Assembly (NCBI GenBank): GCA_949316235.1
Contig: OX438747.1
Location: 32,584,601-32,648,600 of the forward strand
Direction: 5' to 3'
DNA: 64,000 bases
DNA from: Oegoconia quadripuncta
Lineage: Eukaryota > Arthropoda > Insecta > Lepidoptera > Autostichidae
In this document: positions 8,901 through 17,266 of the stretch, piece after piece
Layout: every line of letters begins with the position of its first letter
Numbering within the stretch: position 1 is the stretch's first letter
Position numbers and translations under genes: made by a program
Notes under the pieces: generated by a model
Told to the model about the DNA's origin: nothing
What the model saw: only the letters and a program-made list of their open reading frames with translations
Databases searched by the model: none

Positions 8901-11080
8901 GAGTTTGTGACCACTACACCAAACAGGTCGTCAAAGCATAAAGGCAGATTATTTTCAGTACCTTGTACATCAGAGTGATATTATTACACTAGGGCATGTA
9001 GATATTAATAAACCAATCTCAATACAAATCTTGAAGCTGTATCAACCGAGATGCGTCTTAAGCTGTTGACGCTATCTCAAGCTCCGTGCTAATTTATAAA
9101 GCAATCTTGAGGTCTACTCAGCTGAGATCACTTCTCAAGTAATCGCCTCAGCGACGAATGAATGAACCATCATTGCGCGTATTTATAAACGAAACTCAAG
9201 ACTACTTGAGGTTCGTTTATAAATACGCGTATTTCTCAAGTGAGTACTGCTTGAGTATGCACATGCTTATCAGGTCTCAAGTTCGGTTTATTAATCAACA
9301 CGTTTACTTGTAAGCGGTCACAAGACATAAACCATTCTCAAGATAGAGATCTTGAGAACAATTTAAGTCTTACCTGTCGCTGCTAGATCGTCTTCATTTA
9401 GTGTGGTGAGAGGAGTATTAATAGTGTCGTCACTCCGTCTATTTTTAATATAATCAGAGCATGTGCCACTTGCCACTATATGATATTCTGAAAAAATAAA
9501 TAAACATTACCCACCTATACCCATCTTTTTTTTTCTTTTTTTTTGACGGGGGGAAAACACATTTACGCGTTCGACCCGCCGCTGACCCCCGTCAGGATAT
9601 GTGGGACTCACCGCTCCAGACGGGAGCGGTCCTACCCACTAAAAACCCCCCGGTGTTCCTCCGCGCGCACCGAAACGGCGTGGCCACGGGTACCCCTCGG
9701 TAATCGTCCGCAGCCACGCCAGCGCGGCGCGGGCCCTCCTGTAGGCTTGAGCAGGGAGGAATCTCCTGGTCCAGCCACCTCAAGAAGGCGCGTGGGAACA
9801 CCACGCGCGCCTTCTCGCGAGGCTTGCGTGTGGGTGGTGACTCCCCCGAGTCACCACTCAGCCTCGCTAGGTAGGGGGGAGAAGGTGGGCATACGCCCTT
9901 CTCCGGGTCCCAGTGCGTCTGCGGCGGATGGGATGAGAGGAGGGATCGGCCTCCCTCTCTCTCTCCGCCGCCTCCTTCTGCGAGATCACACTATCGCAGA
10001 AGGAGAGGACCGCTTTCCACGATCTCTCGTCGCCGACCATAGCCTTGACTCTTACCACCTATACCCATCCATACCAACATGAACAGAGGCTGAACTAATT
10101 ACCGCTAACCTCTCTGGAGCAGCGTAGACAGCGTGGTTTTGTTTATTTATTTTCAAAAAAAATAATTACAAGTAACAGTCTAATTACTAAAGTGTCTAAT
10201 TATTAAAATTCTAATGCTTAGACTTTGATCCTCAAACTAGGTCAAACCTGTATCTTGAGGATCAGTTCCGGTGATCTGATTGAGACCAATAAAATCCTTC
10301 ATGCTCTTGTGGGTGGAGTAACGACCACGTCCAAGACTTTCCGTCCTCGATTTAACCTCTTGGTACGACACATTCACCTTATTTTTCACTTGGCCAAAGT
10401 AATTACGCCTAGGTCTCCCCTTCCTCTCTTGCCTTTAAATAAATTTAAAACAACCATTAAACGGAAACTATGTGCCAAAGGCTATTATAAAATTTCTAAC
10501 TATCTGGATGATAAGAATGTGTGGACATGAACCGCTCGGCATTATCCAGTATATTTTATTCTTATTTTTCTTTGTCGAATCATAAATTTTACAATTAGAT
10601 ATTTAAATTGTATTTGTATTGACTTATTTAAAAAGAGCAACCCCGGAGTTTCTTGCTCGTTCTTCTCTGGGGAGGCTGCCTAGTGAATGAGCAATAACTG
10701 TATGTCATAACTTACGAAATAAAAACATTTTTGATTTGATTTAATGGTCAAAACACTCGATCGAAAATTGAATTCAAATAATACTCACCCAATCCAGGAT
10801 TATCGCACATATTACTTAAAAATAAATAGCACGAGTTAACATAATCTTTATACTGGGCCTGACCCTCTAGAAACCTCATTGCGCATAACTTTGTGTTGTC
10901 AGACTTACATATACTATATCGGCTAACGCATATACGCCTAATATGGTCGTATTTCAAATGCGATGTCATATTGTAATCCTCGTAAATTTCGGGAAAGTTA
11001 AACGTAATCACCCCTGGCTTTGCCTCTAAAGGACGTAATAAAAAAACAAGGCGAAATATATACCAAAGAGGTGTTTCCAT
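6000..11080 (-). CDS. Secreted Kazal-like protein with TTKAGA hexapeptide array, five exons
   Basis: Minus-strand exons: 11080-10789, 9487-9374, 8487-8023, 7085-7010 and 6129-6000 (stop TAA at 6000-6002). All four junctions have GT-AG borders and keep frame (phases 1, 1, 1, 2), giving 358 residues. Exon 1 starts with a weak signal-like hydrophobic segment. Exons 1-2 hold a cysteine module with the Kazal-type YVNSC pattern and closing Cys. Exon 3 holds ten 18-bp repeats encoding TTKAGA, then a second module starting CPLSCPSTYSPVC with a Y.F.N.C core. Exon 5 encodes a 43-residue tail. Kazal domains usually inhibit serine proteases; the threonine-rich linker suggests mucin-like O-glycosylation. 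Both functions are inference. The last acceptor (CAACAG before 6129) is the least certain join. The introns are full of SINEs, MITEs and a LINE tail. Confidence 0.75.
6507..6787 (+). mobile_element. SINE family 2 (tRNA-derived)
   Basis: The head reads like a tRNA gene: A box in TGTAGTGGTTAGCAA and B box GGTTCGAATCC, with the CCGCTAGGGG acceptor-like end. A unique body follows (CATCTGGTATCCACAACAC ... GATGGCGCTGTGTGTG) and then an ATTTATT tail. It lies in an intron of the Kazal-like gene. Confidence 0.85.
6908..6955. repeat. Perfect 21-bp inverted repeat with 6-base loop
   Basis: The arms 6908-6928 and 6935-6955 are exact reverse complements (left arm begins GGCAAGGTGGCAGCACATTC), with loop CCAGGC. 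It sits 55 bp beyond exon 4 of the Kazal-like gene, within the following intron. Confidence 0.85.
7203..7534 (-). mobile_element. SINE family 1 (tRNA-derived), near full length
   Basis: In reverse orientation this has a head equivalent to GCCTCCGTGGCTCAATGTAA (A box) and GGTTCGATCCC (B box), a conserved body, and a 3' end GTTGTGCAT plus A-run. This is the most abundant repeat family in the window. Confidence 0.85.
7645..7826. mobile_element. Small MITE with GCCCGCCCACGAC termini
   Basis: Identical 13-bp inverted termini lie at 7645-7657 and 7814-7826. The interior carries a further inverted pair built on TTTTTTGTAGGA. No target duplication is evident; the superfamily is unknown. Confidence 0.6.
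7847..7975. repeat. Degenerate 16-nt period TTCG array
   Basis: TCG recurs at 7847, 7863, 7879, 7895 and 7911 (all exactly 16 apart), then at 7925, 7940 and 7960. The loose unit is TTTCGnnnAAATGGcn. Only the skeleton repeats; the variable bases differ in nearly every unit, unlike a normal microsatellite. It lies in the intron next to exon 3 of the Kazal-like gene. Confidence 0.7.
8231..8428 (-). repeat. 18-bp coding tandem repeat (TTKAGA)
   Basis: Ten full 18-bp units (8231-8410) plus a partial one lie inside exon 3 of the Kazal-like gene. They are G+C rich, with mostly synonymous-looking changes (GCGCCGGC against GCACCAGC). Several other frames also stay open, which is a side effect of the repeat and not evidence of more genes. 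Confidence 0.85.
8529..8932 (-). mobile_element. Two tandem SINE family 2 copies
   Basis: A 3' fragment (8529 to about 8675) is followed by a near full-length copy (about 8676-8932), both in reverse orientation. The second ends in the tRNA-like head (reverse of GACGACCTGTTTGGTGTAGT). Confidence 0.75.
8992..9360. mobile_element. Harbinger-type MITE, right end rearranged
   Basis: It belongs to the family defined by the copies at 44422, 54725 and 62209 (ATTAATAAACCAATCTCAAT ... CTTAAG ... GAGTTTCGTTTAT). Here the right terminus is scrambled and the GGCCCG tip is altered. Confidence 0.6.
9526..10054 (-). mobile_element. R1-clade-like LINE 3' end with 15-bp target duplication
   Basis: It is flanked by the exact direct repeat CCACCTATACCCATC (9511-9525 and 10055-10069). 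A T-run at the left shows a poly(A) tail on the minus strand. The minus strand encodes the end of a reverse-transcriptase ORF (WKAVLSFCDSVISQKEAAER), the usual C-terminal look of R1-type ORF2, then a G+C-rich 3' UTR. It is heavily 5'-truncated and was inserted in intron 1 of the Kazal-like gene. Confidence 0.8.
10225..10742 (+). mobile_element. LINE 3' end (reverse-transcriptase C-terminus and tail)
   Basis: The coding remnant ends PLNKFKTTIKRKLCAKGYYK...LDDKNVWT, stop. Next come the shared 3' UTR with GAGTTTCTTGCTCGTTCTTC and the tail TTTTTGATTTGATTT. Same family as 3000, 26284, 44833, 53040 and 59385. Confidence 0.7.
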
Positions 11081-11329
11081 TTTACACTTTTATGAATAGT
11101 AAACGTTATGGGAGAAATAAAACTCGATGCAGTAATACATTTTTCAATTTTATTAACTGTACAAAAAGTAGAAACGTCTATATATTTTATTGATTACGGT
11201 GATACGACACAAGTGCAATAGTTCAAATAAGTGTCGCTAGATGGCGTGGTTTTCGAATAAAAAAAAATGTCAGATGAGCACGGATTCGCCGGCGCGCATT
11301 TTATAAAACATGATTTTTTTTTTGTCAGC

Positions 11330-12010
11330 CAGTTTTTATTCTCTCCTCTAGGAGAAGGCAAAGGGATCTAGCCCATAACAGCCATGTCTTATTTCTCTTA
11401 TTTCTTCAGTTTGTAAGTCAGTCTACAGTAGTATACAGAGTCTAGTCACGGTCAAGTCATTCTTCAGTAAAGTGGCAGAATGCTTTACAAAAGATTTTGG
11501 CGGCTTCTTGTGGGAACCCGAAAGCTCCGTTAATCACTTTAATTTACACTTCCCTTCACTTGTACACCATCACTAACGTTTGCTGCACAATATTCTGCCA
11601 TTATTAAGCTTCAAAAGTTAGAATGTACAAATTATAAGAATTATAAAGAAAAATGCAACTTCACTCGCCGAGTTTCCCGCCAAAAAGCCCCTTTTTTTGT
11701 TATTCGCCAACTATGTTGGAAGGCAAAAAGATCTGAGCCCATACAGTCTAACCTTCTGTAGCACCTTTAGTATTTTTCAGTAATGACAGAATGCTTTATG
11801 GGAGATTTTGGCGACTTTTTGTGGGAACCTGATAGCTTCGTTACGCACTTTAATATACATTTCCCTTCACTTATACACCATCACTGACTTTTACCGTACA
11901 ATATTCTGTCGTTACTAAACTCCAAATGCACAAATTTCAAGAAATAAAAACAAAAATGCAACATTACCCAGATTTCCCGCCAAGAAGCCGAATTTCCTAA
12001 TAATTAACAG
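11330..12010. repeat. Two tandem copies of an unassigned repeat family
   Basis: Units at about 11335-11610 and 11700-11920 share GGCAGAATGCTTTA, GATTTTGGCG, TTGTGGGAACC and CTTCACTT.TACACCATCACT. Other copies lie at 15510-15600 and, inverted and split, at 49130-49985. There is no ORF. Confidence 0.65.
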
Positions 12011-12196
12011 GCATCTTTTCGTAACAATTTTTTGTTCATAATTCAGAACAACGCCATCTATTGACACTGATTTAAATTACAACAATGTCAAATCATCTTA
12101 GCGGTTCATAGTCACCATTATATACAAACATTTTAAAATACGAGCTCATTTGACATTAGTAATATTGTAAAAACATAGTATACGATAAAAAATATA

Positions 12197-15100
12197 GGTA
12201 GGGGAACCTGTTGTACGTTGGACAGTGTTGTACCTAGGACAATCGTAATTTTTCTAAAACTCCCGCGCTTTCAAATAATATTGTCTATGGCAGTCGAAGC
12301 ATCCTTTGTCAACACTAACGTGAAGTTAGTTGTGATTCGCCGGCGCCGTATCAGTGCAGACAGAAAAGGTAATTTATTATTTCTTGCTCAAAAAGTACGT
12401 TTTTCGGACTTTACTTATTGCCTATTTAATTAGCTCTTTTTATTGACACTCTCATCTCAGTATAAGTAGGTAATAGATGGCATTAGTGTTCGAATCTAAC
12501 CTCGATTTAAAGCTTGTTTATGAAGCTTGTTAAAAGAAATTGTTGCGATGTTGTACCTTGGTCCCCCAACTAAGTATGTACCTTGGACACTGGCCAAGGT
12601 ACATCATATTGGTTGTACCTTGGACACCACACTGTTTATGCTTTCTTGTCTTTTATTTAAGTTATTTAACTACCTACGTTTATTAATGTTGCAGGAAAAA
12701 TGCCGCGAAGCAAGCAAAATGTAAAAAGAGCTTCATTCGACAGGGATAAAATTGAGACTGCTGTAAAATTATTGAAGGAGAAGAAGTTTTCACTTCATGG
12801 TGCTTCCAAACATTTTCAAATACCCAGAACTAGCTTGAGACGCTACTACAGCTATGCTATGAAAGAAGGGACCTCGGTAAAGGATATACGTAAAAATCTT
12901 GCAGTCAAAAGAATATTCGATGACGCACAAGAAAGAATGCTCGTGAACTATATCAAAGAAGCAGCCATCCTTCAGTTTGGTTTAACTTTAAAAGAAGTCA
13001 AAAAACTGGCCTATCAGTTCGCAAAGGCCAATCTAATTAAATACCCTACTAAATGGGATTCCGAAAAAATGGCTGGAGAATATTGGCTGCGCTTATTCAG
13101 GAAACGTTTTAAGAATGAAATCTCACTTCGGAAACCAGAAGCTACGAGTTTGGCACGTTCGTCAGCATTCAATAAACACACGGTCGCATTGACGTTTAAT
13201 AATTACAAGAAAGCATTGTCCCAGTGTCCATCAGATATACAAGCATCTGACATATGGAACATAGATGAGACTGGATTATCAACAGTGCACGTCCCTCCAA
13301 AAATCCTGGCACCAACTGGAGTTAAACAACTTGGATCAGTGACGAGTGCGGAAAGAGGCAATACTGTAACGATGATAGCCGCTTGTAACGCTGGTGGTGG
13401 ATTTATTCCTCCAATGCTTATATTTCCCAGGGTTAATTTCAAAAATTTCATGATTCATGGAGCACCAGATGGCTCCGTAGGCGCTGCAAATCCATCAGGA
13501 TGGTCTAACGAGACCACATTCTTGATGTTCATGAATCATTTCATAAAATTTGCAAGACCCACTAAGGAGCGCCCTGCCATTGTTTTGATGGATAACCATG
13601 AAAGTCACATTTCCGTTCCAACAATCCGCATAGCAAAAGAAAATGGTATAATTTTGGTTACGCTACATCCACACACAAGCAATAAAATGCAACCACTGGA
13701 TAAATCGGTTTTCGGACCATTCAAAACCTATTTCAATCATGCAGCCAACGAAAAAATGATGACACCAGGAAATATAGGGAAGCCTTTAACTATTTACGAC
13801 ATCGCTGGTTTAGTTGGAAAGGCATTTCCACGCGCATTCACACCAACGAATATTTCGAATGGGTTTAAAGCTACAGGATTTCATCCGCTAAATGAGGAAA
13901 TATTCTCAGAAGCTGATTTTATGGCAGCAAATTTTTCAGACCGTCCAACACCACCAGGAACCCTGCCGGCCCAGGTTAATCGTCAGTTGTCTCAAGAATG
14001 TTCTGCACAGGCTGATGATTTGTTGATCCAAAAACAGGCTGAAGAACTATCAACGCTGAATGACTGCCCGCAGTTTCAAGAAGCTATTGTTCAAATTGAT
14101 CATCAACCTCCAGGATCCTCATCGCAGACTGCTGCTGGAATGATCTCCCCTGAAATCATTCGTCCACACCCAAAAGCTGAACCACGAAAAGCAACACAAA
14201 AAGGTAGACAAAAAGGTAAGTCTAGAATACTGACTGACACACCAGAGAAGAATGAGATTGAGCTTTTGAAATCAGCTAAAAAAATGGCGCCTAAGAGTGA
14301 CCCACCCATAAAAAAACCTAAGAAAGAGAAAACTTCTAAAGTAAAAAGGAAAGTATTGGTTGAGTCTGATTCTGAAGAATCCAACTATTCCATTCATGAC
14401 ACTGACGATTCTAGTGAAGATAAAATAAGTGACTGTGAGATAGAAAAAGAAAATGTTGAGTATGAAATTGGGGACTTCGTAATATTTATTTATGAAGAGG
14501 AATACTTTGTAGGGCAGATAAAGTCTCTAAACGAAGAAGGTGTTTTCATAAAGTCTATGCAAAAATCTTTGAAACACTGGAAATGGCCTGATAGGGATGA
14601 TTTAAATTTATATTCGTACCAAGATATAAAACAAAAGATTAACACACCAAAGAGAGTTCATTCCAAAAGAGAAGTCTATTATGTGCCAGAAACGGTAAAA
14701 TATTGGGATTTTTGTTAATCTATTTATACACGTGATCTCAAAATAATAATTGAAAGTCTGAGAAAACATATAAAAATTTTGATTATTTTTAAAGTTTTTT
14801 TTAAATGGAAAAACATTGTTATAAGTAAAAACTAAATAGGTTTAAGAAATTATAGAGACAAGAGACTGTTGGTTAGGATATTGTTTTCTTTATACGTTTA
14901 TATACGTTAGCGCTCTTTGTTGATTACAGGTGTTGATATAATGAGTACCTACAAATAAAAAATAAACTCACTAACTAGCAACTGCAAGTGTTTATCTTCA
15001 TTTTATTCTAGTATCTCCAAAGTATATTTAGTTTGGTCCAAGGTACATCTGGTACGGTCCAAGGTACATCAGTTCTGTTGTACCTTGGACAGTTTTCCCT

Positions 15101-15281
15101 TTTTTTTTCTAACGGCTTTTGTTCTAAGCTTTGTAGAAAACCTACAGATTTTATTAATTTCTTATATAGTTGAATAACTGATCTTTCCATATATGCATAA
15201 TTGACAGTTCTTATTCTTACTCTTTATTTATTAAAAATGAAAATGTTAAAAACTGGCCTAGGTACAACAGGTTCCCCTACC
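12197..15281 (+). mobile_element. Complete pogo-type DNA transposon, 3085 bp
   Basis: The termini are a 20-bp perfect inverted repeat (GGTAGGGGAACCTGTTGTAC at 12197-12216 and its inverse at 15262-15281), flanked by TA (12195-12196, 15282-15283). One intact transposase gene fills the middle. A 12-mer TGTACCTTGGAC and close variants occur several times just inside both ends: 12212, 12229, 12552, 12577, 12592 (inverted) and 12614 at left; 15036 and 15057 (inverted) and 15079 at right. Confidence 0.9.
12700..14718 (+). CDS. Pogo/Tigger-type transposase, 672 residues, uninterrupted
   Basis: The ATG at 12700 lies just after an acceptor-like TTGCAG, so a 5' untranslated intron is likely (possible donor AAAG|GTAATT near 12367). 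Residues about 15-60 form a psq-type helix-turn-helix, 80-145 a CENP-B-like second DNA-binding region, and 180-350 the DDE_1 catalytic core. Candidate metal ligands are D189 (WNIDETG), D298 (LMDNHESH) and D334 (MQPLDKS). A charged linker with basic nuclear-localisation-like runs (about 480-560) precedes a C-terminal module (about 590-672) rich in aromatics (WKWPDRDD), which resembles C-termini seen on other insect pogo proteins. No stop or frameshift is seen, so the element may be young. Confidence 0.9.
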   Translation: MPRSKQNVKRASFDRDKIETAVKLLKEKKFSLHGASKHFQIPRTSLRRYYSYAMKEGTSVKDIRKNLAVKRIFDDAQERMLVNYIKEAAILQFGLTLKEVKKLAYQFAKANLIKYPTKWDSEKMAGEYWLRLFRKRFKNEISLRKPEATSLARSSAFNKHTVALTFNNYKKALSQCPSDIQASDIWNIDETGLSTVHVPPKILAPTGVKQLGSVTSAERGNTVTMIAACNAGGGFIPPMLIFPRVNFKNFMIHGAPDGSVGAANPSGWSNETTFLMFMNHFIKFARPTKERPAIVLMDNHESHISVPTIRIAKENGIILVTLHPHTSNKMQPLDKSVFGPFKTYFNHAANEKMMTPGNIGKPLTIYDIAGLVGKAFPRAFTPTNISNGFKATGFHPLNEEIFSEADFMAANFSDRPTPPGTLPAQVNRQLSQECSAQADDLLIQKQAEELSTLNDCPQFQEAIVQIDHQPPGSSSQTAAGMISPEIIRPHPKAEPRKATQKGRQKGKSRILTDTPEKNEIELLKSAKKMAPKSDPPIKKPKKEKTSKVKRKVLVESDSEESNYSIHDTDDSSEDKISDCEIEKENVEYEIGDFVIFIYEEEYFVGQIKSLNEEGVFIKSMQKSLKHWKWPDRDDLNLYSYQDIKQKINTPKRVHSKREVYYVPETVKYWDFC

Positions 15282-15509
15282 TAAGTAAATATTGCACAAT
15301 TATATTATTTTTTAACACAAAATTTTTATTCAAACGTTCGTCGAAGTTAGTTTGAGTACACAGTGGGGTCCGCTCGGTTGACAAACGCTTAAATTAAATT
15401 AGGCTAGCCTATCCTTTTTTGACTACACAATACGTGACATAATATTAGTTTTTTTTTATTGACTATTGCTTGGCAATAATGCAATTTGCTTAAACACGAA
15501 AAAATTCCG

Positions 15510-15595
15510 TAGTATTCTTCAGAAAAGTGGCAGAATGCTTTACGGTATAATGCTTCGTTACACACTTTAATTTACATTTCTCACTTGAACACTAT
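15510..15595. repeat. Fragment of the 11.3-kb repeat family
   Basis: TCTTCAGAAAAGTGGCAGAA and the following CTTCGTTACACACTTTAAT match the unit at 11335. The next element abuts it. Confidence 0.55.
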
Positions 15596-16030
15596 GGCCC
15601 ATATTAATAAACCAATCTAATACAATACACAATACAATACAAATACTCTTTATTGCGCAAAATAATTTACAATAATTTTTGATGATAACAATAGATACAT
15701 ATAATACAAATACAAGTAACAACAAGTAAATACAAGTCTTGAGGCTGTGTCAACAGAGATGCGTCTTAAGCAGTTGACGCTATCTGAAGCTCCGTGCTAA
15801 TTTATAAACCAATCTTGAGGTCTACTCAGCTGAGATCACTTCTCGAGTATTCGCCTCAGCAGCGAATGAATGATAGTCTTGAGTTTCGTTTATTAATACG
15901 CGCACCTCTCAAGTGGGTACTGCTTTAGTATGCACGCGCTTTTCAGGTCACAAGTTAGGTTTATTAATCAACACGTTTACTTGAGACCGGTCACAACGAT
16001 TGTTCTCCTTCTTGAGAATGGTTTATTAAT
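15596..16030. mobile_element. Harbinger-type MITE interrupted by a LINE tail
   Basis: Left end GGCCCATATTAATAAACC; right end GGTTTATTAATATA. Between about 15615 and 15730 sits a reverse LINE tail (ACAATACAAATACTCTTTAT) also seen forward at 40250 and 43110. Removing it rejoins the normal MITE sequence. Confidence 0.65.
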
Positions 16031-16351
16031 ATATTTCCATAAAGCTACATGAACTACGCGACGACTTTGGCATGAGTTAATTGTTTGATTTATAGTCTGT
16101 GGAGTAAAGGTTACTCTATAATTATTTTGGCATTCTTTAAATTGGACATATGCAATCGTAAAACTTGACAGCTTCTATTTTCTACACCTGCGGCGAGGGG
16201 AAATAAAAAAAAAAAGGTGTTTGGTTAGTAATTGTGCAAAAATTGAGCATCATTGAGGACCCACAGAATGACAGTCCGCGGTGTTGCCACTGAAGTAAAT
16301 AATTATACCGGTGATTTTTTTTACCGCAAGGAAGAAAATAGAGCATTTTTT

Positions 16352-16412
16352 TTTATGTACAACTGGTTGGTACTAGACCAACCAGTTGTACATAAAAAAA
16401 AATAGATGAGTT
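16352..16412. repeat. Head-to-head SINE1 tails forming a perfect hairpin
   Basis: T-run-ATGTACAACTGGTTGGT is followed within five bases by its exact inverse ACCAACCAGTTGTACAT-A-run. These are two SINE1 3' ends facing each other. Confidence 0.8.
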
Positions 16413-16661
16413 CGAAGGTTGAAGCGTATTGACCCGGAAACCCCAACACATTTGGGGCACTGGCTATCTTATCTCTGACAACCGGAACACAACAATGCTA
16501 TTAACATTGCTGCTTGGCGGCAGAATTAGATAAGATGGTGGTAGCTAGCCAGGCGGACGTTTAAAATGCCCTACCACCAACCAAACCGAGTACTTAAAAC
16601 ATGTACCCCGCTGCTCCGAATCATAAACCCAATTATTATATTAACCCAACCACGGAGGCGG
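16413..16661 (-). mobile_element. SINE family 1, reverse, head diverged
   Basis: Body matches the family (GACCCGGAAACCCCAACACA, GGTGGTAGCTAGCCAGGCGG). The B-box region is deleted (GTACCCCGCTGCTCCGAATC). Confidence 0.75.
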
Positions 16662-16731
16662 TAGTGTTGTGCGGCGGAGACGGACACTTACCTAACATGC
16701 CTTTTCCTTACGGTAAAAATACTCATCCGGT

Positions 16732-16768
16732 ATATGAGTCGTATAGTATCAAAGGCGGCAAAGTAGGT
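16732..16768. repeat. Left arm of a 37-bp inverted pair flanking a transposase remnant
   Basis: It is the inverse of 19603-19639 with one mismatch. Both translate to YESYSIK.GKVG reading inward. The pair brackets the GCGGQNKN transposase remnant, so it may be part of that element's ends. Confidence 0.6.
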
Positions 16769-17266
16769 AGATTGTCAAAAATGAGTTATGGGTATGGTAA
16801 CACAGAAAATCTAAAATAACTGGTTAAAATAGCTGGTTGTTAACATCAGACCAAAGAGTATAGTAACTATTTACCGAGAAAGAGTGGCAACTCCGTGGTT
16901 AAATTTGCATGTATAGACAGTGCTGCTGCCAGCGATTGGTTGAGGAATTAAATCTATCTATACATACCGACGTACACTGATTATATAGCTAGAAACTGGG
17001 TTTAGAAATAGGTATTGTTGTTTATGAGGAAATTTTTATTTCTCATAACTAATTTCTTTAAATTAGCTATGAAAAACAAGTATAACAAAAACAAACAACA
17101 AATTAACAAAAATCTGAACTTTTACAAAAACTTTCAAAAGGAAATCGACGTTGACTGAAAGCTCGACATGACATCACCCACCGGTAAGATGGCGGCTGCT
17201 GCCACAGAACACTAATAACGGTTAGTTCGTCAACCGCAGTTCAGAGGTCGCAGTCTGCTATGAAAG

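Noticed and set aside
9543..10082. 179-codon plus-strand ORF in G+C-rich DNA
   Set aside because: It lies on the antisense of the R1-like LINE fragment; the minus strand carries the recognisable ORF2 ending and poly(A).
12218..12433. 71-codon ORF near the left end of the pogo element
   Set aside because: It overlaps the subterminal repeats and likely 5' UTR/intron; no similarity or splice frame to the transposase.
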